From Branchiostoma lanceolatum (lineage: Eukaryota; Chordata; Leptocardii; Amphioxiformes; Branchiostomatidae), in contig NC_089732.1 of NCBI RefSeq assembly GCF_035083965.1, positions 12,601,424-12,665,423 of the forward strand: 64,000 nucleotides of DNA, given 5' to 3'. The translations under genes were made by a program, and so were the position numbers. Of this stretch, positions 25,901 to 39,200 are shown piece after piece. The notes beneath the pieces were generated by a model that was not told the origin of the DNA, searched no databases, and was given only the letters and a program-made list of their open reading frames with translations. Numbering within the stretch: the stretch's first letter is position 1; the number at the start of each line of letters is the position of its first letter.

Positions 25901-28900
25901 TTTACACACACAAAAAAAAACTTTGGGTATTTCAGTCTTAGAACAGACTTTCTTTTTGAATTTCATAAGATTTCTAAAAGTAATTGCTGTTAATCCTTAA
26001 CCTCCATTTACATTCATTTGCCAAGTTTCATAAATACTGGGGGACTTTAACTCTTTGAGTTGGAGATCTGTTTGGACATATCTTTATAGGGCGGCGGAAT
26101 TATGAACCCTGGTGGAATTATGTTTACTGCACTAAGTAAAATGTTACTGCTTTGAAATTCCTTATACATTAATGAAATAAAAAAGGTAACACATTTTAGC
26201 ATATTAGTATCACACAATCACCAAATGTGTCTTGCCACCTTAAGTTTTGCCAATGAAATACTTACCTTAAAGAACATGGGTCTGAATGTGACCTCAGACA
26301 ACTTCATCACCAAGGACAGAACTGCCTCCATCACTTGACCTTCAGTTTGCTGTACAGCGTCAAGGTCGTCCTGCAGGAAAATAGCAATTATAAGACATTA
26401 CTTAAGAAATGGATCATTTGGTCAAAAAGTATGATGATCATAATTACTCTTACCAAAGAAGACCCGGTTTAATTTACATTCCAAATTTGAGTGCTTTCCC
26501 TTATTACTATATAATTGTCAACAAGTTATTATAAGGCTTAGCATATTTCATTTTCAAGCTACATTTATACATGCAGTTGGCAGCATAATTACATTTTTAA
26601 ATTGCATATAACGTTGGGTAACATAAATTCGCCATTTTTCCGATAATGGTTGACTGAAATCAATCTAGCAGAACAATAAACCATCCTTTTTTTCTATTAT
26701 TCTGTCAGTATCATGTACTATCTTTGCACTAATCATATATATGGTAGATTTTGTCTCTAGTTGTGCTGACACCATAATATTTCAATTTGAAACTACCGTC
26801 CGCCGCACACACAATGACGGTGTTGTCGGACAGGTGTGAACATTATTTCGGGAGAGAAGATTCGTCTTGAATATATTACTGCTAATTACATTTTATACAG
26901 CAGCTATTCGTTCCATCCTTGGCTTGAGGAGAGTACTGTGGATATAGACGTGTCCAAGTAAAAAAAATACACGAAAAAACGGCCGTACCGCACACATCAG
27001 GCCGTCGGGAACAACCCGTGTGTTGAGTCGGTAGAACGTCACTCAAAGTCGATCCCCATCGTCATGGAAATTTGTACATTATTCATCGGGGCGTTAGCTG
27101 GATGCCGTAGAAATGGTAATACTACTATGTCCATGTGTTTCTGCTTGTGCTAAGAGCAAACTTTGAGGAAAATATCGCCATCAGTCCACTATCACACACA
27201 ACATTTAGACAAAAAAGTGTTCCTTGCAAACGTTTGTCGTCTGCCGAATAGCAGGATTCTGGGTAACGAATATGGCGGCGGGAAAATTCACCGTAGTGCC
27301 GTAGCCATTGGTTGTAGCAACAAAGAGGCGTTTTGATGATTAATCACACTTAGAGTCCAGTTGTAGGTTAGCAAAAGAGATTCTAATAAGTTGTATTGTA
27401 AATAATTGTGTTGAGAAGGAAGCGGATGTGACATTTGTCTTATAAACCAGCGAACAACTATGTAGTATAATTCTCCCACGAAGCCCTCAGACTGTGACAA
27501 TAAGGGACGGAGAGTTTTTGACGTAGCCAACTTCTAATGCATGGTTATCGAAGCTTTTCAGCCAGTGTTCTGAATACGTTAGTCTGTCAAGTTTTCATTT
27601 CTAGCGGTATTACTGATGATGGATCTAGCACATATCCCTAAATACCCTGTTTTCGAAAAATCGCGAATTTAAGTACCCCGCGAATTTATGTTACCCAACG
27701 TTATAACACTGTTGATTAAATCATTTGTTTTGTTTGGATAAGATAAGCAGTATGATCCTCAAATTCATATCTCTGTGATGAAGGTCAGTGACCCCCAACA
27801 GGAGCATTGTTATCTCCATGAAAAATGGAGATATAGTTTTGGGTGTGTCTGTGTGTGTGTCTGTTTGCTTGTTTGTTTGTGTTTCCGCACTACTGTAGTC
27901 AGTATAACTCAAGAACCTCTCATTTTAGAAAATGTCCTTCCTTGAAAGTTAAGGAAAAGGAAATTTAAGTGTAGTCTCCAAGCAGACCTACGGGTTGGCA
28001 AAGACCGTATCCAACAGGCAGAAGGAGTTTCTATAGCCAACCCAAGTCTCATAGCCAAACCCAAGGTCTGCCACAAGTCGGTCTGAACAAAGGCTATTAA
28101 CATCTAATTGTTACCTATTCAAACTGCTTGTGTTTATGAGTTGATTACTCTCCGCCCGCACGGGCGTGCAGGGCGGCGCCAGGGCGGCCTGTCCAGTCTC
28201 CAACTGAGACCCAACGGCTGCAAAGACCTTATCCAACTTGCAGAAGAAGTTTTTACAGCAATATATATAATATAATATACTTTGTGGCGTGTTTTGTTTC
28301 CCAAAAGAAAGGTTTAGCTTATAAGGTTTAACCTCCGACGGCACGTGCCGCTTGCAACTAACGTTACATGCAAGGGGGTGGGGGTCCGAGTGTTGGCTTG
28401 AACCTGAAACAGTAAACATTCCCTACGAATGTTTTTGTGTTTTTGCAAGAATGGTTCTGATGATGCCAATGGGTGACATGGGTGAAGGAAACACTGTATT
28501 ATTGTGAGAACTTACAAGGCGCGAACCTCCCACTGGGACGTGCGCGGGTGACTGGCTATCCCAGAAATCGGTCATAAAAAGATTAGTACCCCGGACATTC
28601 GTGCGGCTGTTAGCATTACAACGAGGAGGGGCAGTGGCACCTTTATTGAATAGAAATGCTCCGCCCTGTTTGAGTTGTGGCAGACCTTGGGTTTGGCTAT
28701 GAGACTTGGGTTGGCTATAGAAACTCCTTCTGCCTGTTGGATACGGTCTTTGCCAACCCGTAGGTCTGCTTGGAGACTAATTTAAGTGGTTCATCCAGAT
28801 AAATGGTATGGCTAAATTCTCCTTATACAGTCCAAATCAATAAACTGAGTGCTTCTTTAGAGCCTCTATAGTAATCTCAGACATTTCTTACAAATTAGGC

Positions 28901-30207
28901 CTTGCCATGTATAATTACTTCAAGGATCCTTTTTTCTTTTTGACTAAATACCTGAAGAACAAAAGAGATATTTGAGGAATTCTACATGTCTCGAAAAGCG
29001 TGCCTACTCTAGTGTTAGCGGCCTTGCCTCTGGAACAAGAAGCTGTGAGTTCTATCCCGGCTGTGTCGCTCACATGACATGCGCGCTATCGGAAAAGGGC
29101 CACAGTCCTTAGGACGGGATGTTAAGCTGTGGTCCACTGTTAATTGTGCTTGTCGAAAAGAGCTAGGAGGATTTCCCTGGTACAATGAACTAGTAAAAAC
29201 TTTATAGCGTCAGTCTTCTCTGTCACGACCAGTGGATTGATATCACTATCATTTTCTTTTGCAGAAATACACAACTGGATGCACAAATAATGAAACAGAT
29301 GGCCACTAGTCATCTTTGATAAGTGACACAAAACTGTGACAGTTCAATTTGGAGTTGAGCCCACAGATGTCACACCTTGACCTGCCTGGTCATTATTATC
29401 TATCCACAAAGTTACCTGTGCGTGTCTGGCTCTGTAGTTGAGTGCAGTCATGAAGAAAGTGACCATCTGGGATTGGTGCGCCGCGATGTCATCTTTGGAC
29501 ATGGTTGTGATCCGCTCCGACAGAACTGACATGAGGGGACCGATACCACCCTGGGTACAACGTAATCAAACAGGGATTGAGTCAGAAGTCTAAGTATTGA
29601 AACATATATATGACTGTACAACACCAAGTCTCGTGTGCTATCTGCATAATGTGACATCATCTCAGCAGTGGATTGTTCATTCCTCGACAAAGAGAGGAGT
29701 TGGCTAGTCGCAAATTTGTCAAAAGTCCAATTTTTGTGTTGGAAATTACAGTTAAAACTTGTTTCAACATGTACAACACGTATCTAATTTAATCATTTCT
29801 GTAGACGGACTTTACCCTCATAGAATATATTGTACATGTACATGTATATCAGTCTGAAAAAGAACCCAACACACTTATCAAGAAGATTAGGGGTGACCTG
29901 GTGTGCTTGGCCAAAAAACGCGAGCCGTGGCGAAGCCGCATTGCACTACCACTAGTTACTTGAAAAAGCATTATGCTTCACCTCGATTGAGGATGCCTGC
30001 TTTACCTTTTATCAGTCTGTATCAATATAAACAACTTACACACTTAATTCATGCATGAAATCTTCTCTATCATTCAAGTTTCAACTAAAAAGTTGGTCTT
30101 TTCTGAAAGTTGTAAATCTTTATTGTGTGCTTTTTGCTGGGACCAAGTTACAACGCTTTGTGACGTAACAGGAAGAACACTCCCATTAGATAGTATGTCT
30201 AGGAGTC

Positions 30208-30258
<51 letters not shown>

Positions 30259-33200
30259 TCTACAATTTTACATCTTTTATTCCCCATCATATGGAGGTTG
30301 GACGTGCTTGCACATGGATGGGGGAGCCCCAGAACTCATCATCAAGTGCAAGTCATCATAACCCAATGCTAATTTGTCCATCCAAAGAGCACAAAGTAGA
30401 CAATCGATCACATACTACAGAAAATATGAAATTTCCTGAGAATGATAGATGATATTTCATTTTGCTGCCACTTCAAAGATTAAAATACATCATGGTAGAC
30501 CGTGTAGAACATTTCCCTAACTTGAAATCGTACCCTTGACCTTTTACATATATAGGGGCCAGTCAAAGTCCGCTGAGAGATGTGAAAGTATTTAACAAAA
30601 GGCCTTGAACTATCATGAGTAAAAAGGCAAAATGCCCAGCACATAGATCATCCACAAAGAGTCCATTGCAAGAAATCAATATGTACTATGCGGAATAATG
30701 AGTTCTTAATTAGTGTATCATTTCCAATTTCGCTGCAGCCAATTACATGACGACGACCTTTAACATCTCGGCAGTCTGGCTTCATTTTCCCCCATTGAAA
30801 GGTCAGCCAACTGCTTCATATATGCAGGGCGATCGAAACTTCCTCTGACAACTATATCATTGTTAACAGAATATATGCAGGGCGATCAAAACTTCCTCTG
30901 ACCAGTACTAAGTTAAACCTTGTATCACTGTTAACAGCATATATGCAGGGCGATCGAAACTTCCTCTGACAACTACTAACTTGTATCATTGTTAACAGAA
31001 TATATGCAGGGCGATTGAAACTCCCTCTGACAACTACTAACTTGTATCATTGTTAACAGCATATATGCAGGGCGATCGAAACTCCCTCTGACAACTACTA
31101 ACTTGTATCATTGTTAACAGAATATATGCAGGGCGATCAAAACTTCCTCTGACCAGTACTATGTTAAAACTTGTATCACTGTTAACAGCATATATGCAGG
31201 GCGATCAAAACTTCCTCTGACAACTACTAACTTGTATCATTGTTAACAGAATATATGCAGGGCGATCGAAACTCCCTCTGACAGCTACTAACTTGTATCA
31301 TTGTTAACAGCATATATGCAGGGCGATCGAAACTCCCTCTGACAACTACTAACTTGTATCATTGTTAACAGAATATATGCAGGGCGATCAAAACTTCCTC
31401 TGACAGCTACTAACTTGTATCATTGTTAACAGCATATACATGTATGCAGGGCGATCAAAACTTCCACTGACAACTACTAACTTGTATCATTGTTAACAAC
31501 ATATATCAAAACTGCCTTCAAGTAAAAAACATTATCAGTTCTTAAAGTTGAATTCATGAGATAGATTTCTTTAACAAATTCAATGAATGAATAAACTTAT
31601 CAACTTAATAGGATTGAGGGACCAGTTCAAAGAAATAAGTAAGAATGGACTTGTTACAGAATAACAACGTCGAGTACATACCTGTGTGTCTTTCTGTAGT
31701 TCATCATAACACTGTGCTACAGCAGGGAGGAGGATACGTGGGGCAATCGTGCTGGCAAGGCAGTGTCTGTGAATGACAAAAAATGAGAGACATACATTTG
31801 TATTCAGTCATGTAGTACTGTGTACCATATCTACGAATAAAATCCGTTAGGAGTCCCTTGAGGAAATCTTAGAAAAAACAGTGCAAGTGGCTAGGGGTCT
31901 ATTGAAAAAATCAACACCACAGCATGTCCTTGACGAAAGATGCAAAAAAACAGAAGTCCTGCCGAGGTACCAACTTGAAGGTCATAGACTAGGGTCTCCA
32001 ATTCAACCTTGACTTTCAGAACACCTAAAAGTCCTATCCACATACCAAATATCATAACAATCCATACAGATGATCTTATAATAAGACTTAGTAATACTAT
32101 GTGAACTGCAAATATCTGGGAACACAAACACACCCACACACACGCAGACAGACACATCAAAAACAATACCATCATTTTTCATGGAGATAAAAACCCTACC
32201 TGATGGCCTTCAGCCTTGCTGTGATGTGAGACTTCTGAGCAAACTCCTTTACTTCTGCCATCAGCTGGGACAACCTGGTTATCTACACAACAATAACAGC
32301 ACAGCTGTTAAACATTATCAAGCAAAACATGAAACTGATATAATATCTACATATTTAAAGGAGTCCTAAAGTCCAGAGGGGGAAGTTATTTTCCAAAAGA
32401 TGGTAATTTTAGGAAGTAGAAATGAATATTTTTACCAGTATACGATAAAGTACCCACTAGTCCCGTGCGCATCCAAAACGTTGAGTATTCTACCAAATTC
32501 CCCAAGTGACCCTCAGCCTATGTGTTTTTTACAATGTGCCTGACAATGCCTGACAAAAATTAGATTACAAAAAGAATGTCAGGGTGGTTAAGAAAAACCT
32601 TCTGGCTATGTGTTCTTTTATATCTTATTAACAATTGGCCTTCATATCGTGCTTAACCACCCTCATTTACACCGAAAATATCCACGTTTAAAAATGTATG
32701 TTTACGCATGGGGAATACACTGGTAGGGTCTGCAGGGGTTTAGTGAGTATCATATTGTTTTAAAAAACACACCTTGTAAAATTTACCACAAGCAGAATTT
32801 TGTAAAAAGTTGGTTGATCATGTATTGATTTATACATAATCTAGTGGAAAATAACACCACCTTCTGGAGTTTAGGACTCCTTTAATATGTACATGCACGC
32901 ATCAGTGAGCAAAGCAAATTTACTCTGTAAAATATGATCAATATACGTCCAATTTGTGCTTTATTCTAGATAATGTGAGTATTCTATGTGCATTGACAGG
33001 TACTAAGTACATGTAAATCATCTTTTATACTTTCCAACAAAGAGAACAATTGCAAAAGAATGTTGACAAGGAACAAAATCCCAAACAAAAGGGAAATGGC
33101 ACACAAGTGGCATATGTAAGTCAGGGCTTTGTCTTAAGAGAGTTACATGGGCGCTGCGCCCCTTATGATTGACCGGGATGCTACTATCATAGGCCACAAG

Positions 33201-36200
33201 TCTTCAACTGTGACCTGTCTGAGAGTATTTTCCCTCCTTAGGAAGCATTAGAATGCCCCATTTTAGCTTAAAATTCTCTAAAACTCCACATTTTTGATGG
33301 GGGCTGTGCTCCATTACAATGCCCCCCCCTTGCAATTTTTTCAGAGAAAAGCCTGTATAAGTGATGTCATTTTATACACAAACCTGAAGAAGTAGTGGCA
33401 GCAGATAAGGGCTGAGGAAGTGAGCCAGACTCTCACACACTTTGTGTACAGCAGTCAGGGCACTCAGCAGCAACAACTCCTCACTGAAAAGTCATTAAGA
33501 TTCACAGACGTTAGGTACATGCAACATGTTTATGACTATCACACAGACTTAAAGGCCTAGATGTTATCCTCTTCTTTGATTCTAAGTAACTGTAGGACTA
33601 TGATCCCTTCATTCATACGGTTGGCTAAAATCTAACAATACATGGTACAGAATGATATAAAGGCTTTACATCCAGCACAACAATCACCATGGAAAAGTAT
33701 GACATTTCTGATTTTCTATCATGGGTAACCTCCATTAACATAAATACGCCACTTTCAAAAACAGTGTGTTTGAGAGATCTTTAGTGCAGCATCCCCACGG
33801 TATGCACAGTATACAGGAATGCATAATACTGGGGGACGTTGGGTTGCAGATTTGTTTGGACGTACAGTGTGTCTTTTCAGGTTGGTGGAATTACATGTAT
33901 GTACCCTGGTGGAATTATGTTAAACTATAGAAGGTGTTACATTTCAAGCTACAAATTCAATCATTTATTCTACCTTTTGGTGAGCTGTGTAGACTGACAG
34001 ATGTTGAGAAGAGGTGGCATGAAGGCTGGCAGGTGGGGGATGGCGTGAGCCTTCAAACAGCTGCACAGTTCAGCCAGGCACAGCAATGCAGCTGACACAA
34101 CCTGTGGGGGAGGGGGGCAGTTTCACATCACAATGACTATAACAACATAATACCTTGAATCTGAACTCAACAGATTGCAGAGTAACAAAGTTCTATCGAC
34201 ACTTGGTCAAGGTCATGTATTGTCCATTCTGTATCTAGATAATCATCATGCTGACTCAAGCAGTTATAACAATTTTTTATGTTTTTCAGTCAACAGTTCT
34301 TTCCTTATCTTTCTAAGTCATCTAATATTATGTACAATTGAATTCATTCTTACCAAAGGGTTTTCCTCAGTGTTGGACATGATCTTTGCAACCCCCTTCA
34401 GAACCTCCACAAAGCTGTCCGGATGTCCAGTTCCAAGTGCCCGACAGAGAAGCTTCAGGCTGTACAAGGCAGTCTGACGATTAACAGCCAACTCTTCAGA
34501 TGTGGGCGTGTCCTCTTTGGTGGCCATGGCAACACTCTGTAACTCTTGTAGCATGTCCAGCAGTAGAGAAACCTAGAAAAAAGACAATCACTATCTAACA
34601 CTCCACTTCATCTTGTGACCGTTATATAATTAATTTTGACCTTGGAATTGCTAAGACTTAGTGCTATGGACAACAATTTTGTCTTGACATATCGTATTCT
34701 ATTTGTTCTACTGAATGCCGTCCACTATTGTCTTTACCTGATTCAATGTAACATGACATATATGTGTATTGTCCTTTATATCCTGGGCCCCCTTAGAAAT
34801 CAATTTTTATAATTTGAAGGGGCAACCCAGCTGTCTAATGAGATGAGATGAAATAGATGAATAAACTAGATACATAACAAATTGGGCAGAAACATTTGTT
34901 GTCATTTCATCATTCCCTTTGTTTTACCCAATCCACAAAACTTTATACTAATTTGCATTCTTACTAAGCATTCTTTCTGCAAATGCAGCCCTAATTTGCT
35001 TTAAATACAATCCAACAAGTGTTCATCACCACTACCGCAGTTTAAGTACAATGCATCTACTTTTACCAAAAGCTGTTCTATATTGTATCCTACCTCCCCC
35101 TGTGCCCATTGTTGCCCCGGCTGCTGTAGTTTGCTGTTGAGCAGTTCCATGGCCTTCTTCCTCACGGTCGCCATGTTGTTCTGCATCAGGCCTGACACCA
35201 CTCCGATAAACACTTCTGTGGGCAGCAAGGCGTTTACCTAAACAGATCATCAAAAGAATATCTTGAGTTAGCAAACAAAAATGAACAAGAAATACAACAT
35301 CGATGAAGGTTGGACATCCAGGTATTACTGATAAGATATGTCAAATAGCAGTTTAGTGAAGCAAATACATAGATTTTGGAAACGGTCAGACGTTTCAAGT
35401 AGCACCCACTACTTTTCGTCAGTGACACTGCGCAAGATTTGTCAGTCAGCAGGTTTTAATCACAAAATTTTCATTGATATGTAAATAAAGTGAAGACAAT
35501 TTTAGGGAAATATAACAGTTGAAAATCTTTCGAATAAATGCAAACTACAGTTTTATACATCATCTGGCAGTTAATAGATGCAAAACATTTAGAAATGTGG
35601 ACAGTCAACATTCAAATGTGTTTGATGTATACAATCAGCAAACTTAAGTCAATTTTAAGAAAGCTTAGAAAATATTCTACAAGCTCTGATAAGAATAGAT
35701 AATAACGCAGTCACCTTTTCCAACGTGTCATACGCTTTATGCAGCAGAGCTCTCCAGAACCTGGCTGTCTGGTTGTTGGAGTTCTTGTCAAGGGACAAGG
35801 CAACCTGTCGAATGTACTGGAGAGTTTCCTCTAGTAAACTGGAGGGGGAAAAAGGTGTACAAACCCTGTATATAGCTTCATCAGGTTGGTTAAAGGCACC
35901 CAGAGCATTTTATGAGGCTTGAAAACTGGAAATATTCTAATTGCTGTGATCTTTATGAAATTGACATTTAATGCCACTGTTTACCACATTTGCATGCGGA
36001 TTTCTTATCAAAAGTGCTCAAAAGCGGTACAAAAAAAGCTACATGGTGATCTTTTAGTTTCACGTGCCTAGTGTAAATAGACCGATACCATGCATGGCCC
36101 CGACCAACTCCGTCAAAACATAGAAATGTAAAATTAAAACATTAAGATGCAAATATTTGACGGACATGCAGTCGCTCTCTCATTGGTCGAACTGCTAATT

Positions 36201-39200
36201 GAGATGGACAGTCAGGATCAGTCTATTATAGCGCTTGGATTTTCTATCAGTTCTCACCACACAACGACATCGTACCTTTGCTCCTTTAATGTCAATATGT
36301 AATGGTATGGTGTCATTGAAACTTACTATGTGTAGGAATGACTAGAAACTGGAGGTTTTTTTATTCAAGTTTCAAACCTCATAAAATGGTCTGGTTAATA
36401 ATATTGTTTTCTAAAAATGGAATTATAGCCCATGCATTTGCATTGATAGAAATAACATGCAAACAAACACCCTGCTATGCACCATACCTTTGGTACAGTC
36501 CTCTCATCCTGTCGCTAGCCTCCATCCCCAAGTCCACCAACTGTCCAACAAATGAGCTGTTGCCTAGCAACACCGGGAAGAAACTGAGCGCCAGAAACTT
36601 GAAGTTCCGCAGCTGGCGAGCCGTGTGGTTGGCCACATCAAATAGAGGCTCTGACTGTTTCTCCGATGACACTGGTTCGTGCCTCCGTGGTCTCTTGGCT
36701 GGGGTGGGTCCTTTTATTTGAATACAAGATTAGCAAATATCATATCTTATTCAATATATAACAAAGCCTCCAATCGACACTAAGATTGACAATTGACAAG
36801 CAACAAGCAAACAATCAAGTTCTGGTGGACATCAATATTAGTAGCAGGCCACACTCCAGGAATGGCGCAGGAGGCCCACTATCAGCCTAATGGAGATAGG
36901 TTTGGTTCCCTTGGTAAAAGTAGCTGTAAAGGGGCTTTTTTCTAGGATATGTTCAACTTGGTTTTTTAGAGTTGGATGTTACAGGTACGGGTTTCCACCT
37001 TCTTATTGTGTTGAAAAATCAGACTTTCATCGATGTTTGTGGTGTCTGTAGGCAGTAGAAGTTTGGTGCTTTTGTGTGATTATCAGGTACAGATGGAGGT
37101 CAAAGGTTAATTTTTGAAAACATGGCCGGATTCGTAGGGGTTGTGCCGATTAGAAAGTTGAAATTATGCTCTAGATTGAAACTTTAGAGGCCTTACACCC
37201 CTGCCAATGCATGTTTTTCATGGACTAAAACTCAGGTAGGTGACTTTTGACAGCCTCTTTCTTACATGATTACCATGTATTAGATAGAAATTCTTGATCT
37301 TGTGGCCTACAGGCTCATAAAGTCCGGTGTACTTAATTAAATAAGCAGCTTGAATCGTTACTTAAATGTTATATGCTATAAGCCTTTTAGTATCAGTCAC
37401 ATCACTTTGGCCAATCTTAATCACAACATTTTTAAAAATTGATATGCTGGCTAGATGTCAAGAATAAATTTAGTCCTGTTCATATCCTACAAACCTTTTC
37501 TCTCTTCCTTGTCCTCAGGAAGACTGGAGACGTACTTCAACAGCTGCACAAGACTGAGCACCTGGACATCAGGGGGGAAGTGGGAACAAAGCTCCACACA
37601 GAACTCTGCATCTGTGTCCAGCACCTGGAAGGGGGGGGGGGGCAAACAATGTCAGGTATATGTTGTAAAAAGTGTGAATACAGTTCAACACTGTGACAGA
37701 ACAGCAGTGTCCAGCACCCATGAGGGGAGGGGGGCAAAAAGCTTTAAAATTAACGGTTTACCCCTTAATGATACAAAGAATCATCAAAGAGCACTTCAAA
37801 TCTGCACAAAAAGATGGCGTTAATTCTTGGAAATCGATGAAGTCTATAAAACAAAATTTAAAGCATTTTTTGTATAACTGTAAAATGCATTTAAATCTGC
37901 AAAGATTTAAATTCACGGTAAGGAGAACATTGGTCATAATACTGTACAATGTATAGTATGTACATATGGCACTTAGTCAAGGGGGTAGGCAGGCAGAAGT
38001 CAGAACAGAAATTTTTGCAGTGTTTTGTGTTTAGGGTGAAGAGTTTACTGCAAATAAAACGACCACAAACTTAAATGCATCTGACAGCAGGTTCTAACTA
38101 ACCTTGTCTTCTCCCTCTGACTGCTCTCCTCCTCCAGTCTTCCCCACCACTTTACTCTCGAACACGAGCGCTAACGTCGTCCACAGGTACTGACTCCCTC
38201 CGACTGTACGCACAAGATGGTGGAACACGGCCTGTCGGCGGTGCTCCGGTATGTGCGGGAGGGCGTCCACGAATACACGGATCACCATGGCAACGATGCT
38301 ATCCAGCTTCTGGTTGGCTACGGTGAGAGATGGATTCCGTTCACTGGCCTTGAGTGAGGAAAGAAAGAAAGTTTAAATAGTATACACTAAAAGGACTATG
38401 TCTCATTTTTAAAGGATCAGAGATTTGGAAAGAATGGTATGTTGAAAAAAATATGCACATAACAGTCCGACAGTATCGGTGTTATCATAAAAACATTGTT
38501 TTTCTCATGTCAGTTTTCTAAATAACAAAATTTTTTTTAAAGTGTTTTGTAAAGCTTTGTTTCTCATGTGTATGACATTTCTGTGATTGCTTGGTACAGG
38601 TCGTATATTTTGCGGCACAAGCTGCCGCTACGCAACAACTGGTTTGTTTGTAGACCATTTTTTCAGACCAGTCCAGTAAGAAATGCCATATTTCTTTTTT
38701 ACCTTTAATGCAGACAGTCTTGATGACGACCATTTTGGCATGTTGGGAAAGTCGTGAAAAGTGCCTTTTCCCAAGGACACAAGATCGGTGACACAGAGGA
38801 TTTGAACCAGGCATCACTTGGTTCTGAGCCGAACACCCTTCCGTTACGCCACACGACCCCACGTTTTGTACCGGTACACGGTGATGAAAATAGTTCAAGT
38901 GAAGACACTTAGTGCTCAGAGCATATTGTTTATCTGACCTGAATGAGGGCAGGTATGACTGTGTCCACAGTTTTGGTGATGATCTGTAGACTGTAGGTGT
39001 CGTCTTGTCTCAGCACGTGGGCTCCCATGAAGGTAAAGATGGCCATGGCCTGGTGCAACACCTTATCCTGTGGTGGGGGAGGGGGGCAGTTATTAGACAA
39101 CTACAACATACACGTACTAGTAGGGACACTGTGAAATGTGAAAGATTTTGAGGGGTGACGGAATAACAATTAAACGTTTTATTTATCATTTATACAATTT

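Noticed and set aside
30051..30452. A 133-codon plus-strand frame with a Ser-Leu repeat.
   Set aside because: The frame is held open by the TC microsatellite; intronic, and no homology is evident.
30817..31510. Regularly spaced repeats that at first glance suggest a CRISPR-like array.
   Set aside because: There are no unique spacers: the whole 61-bp period is repeated, and it lies in an animal intron.
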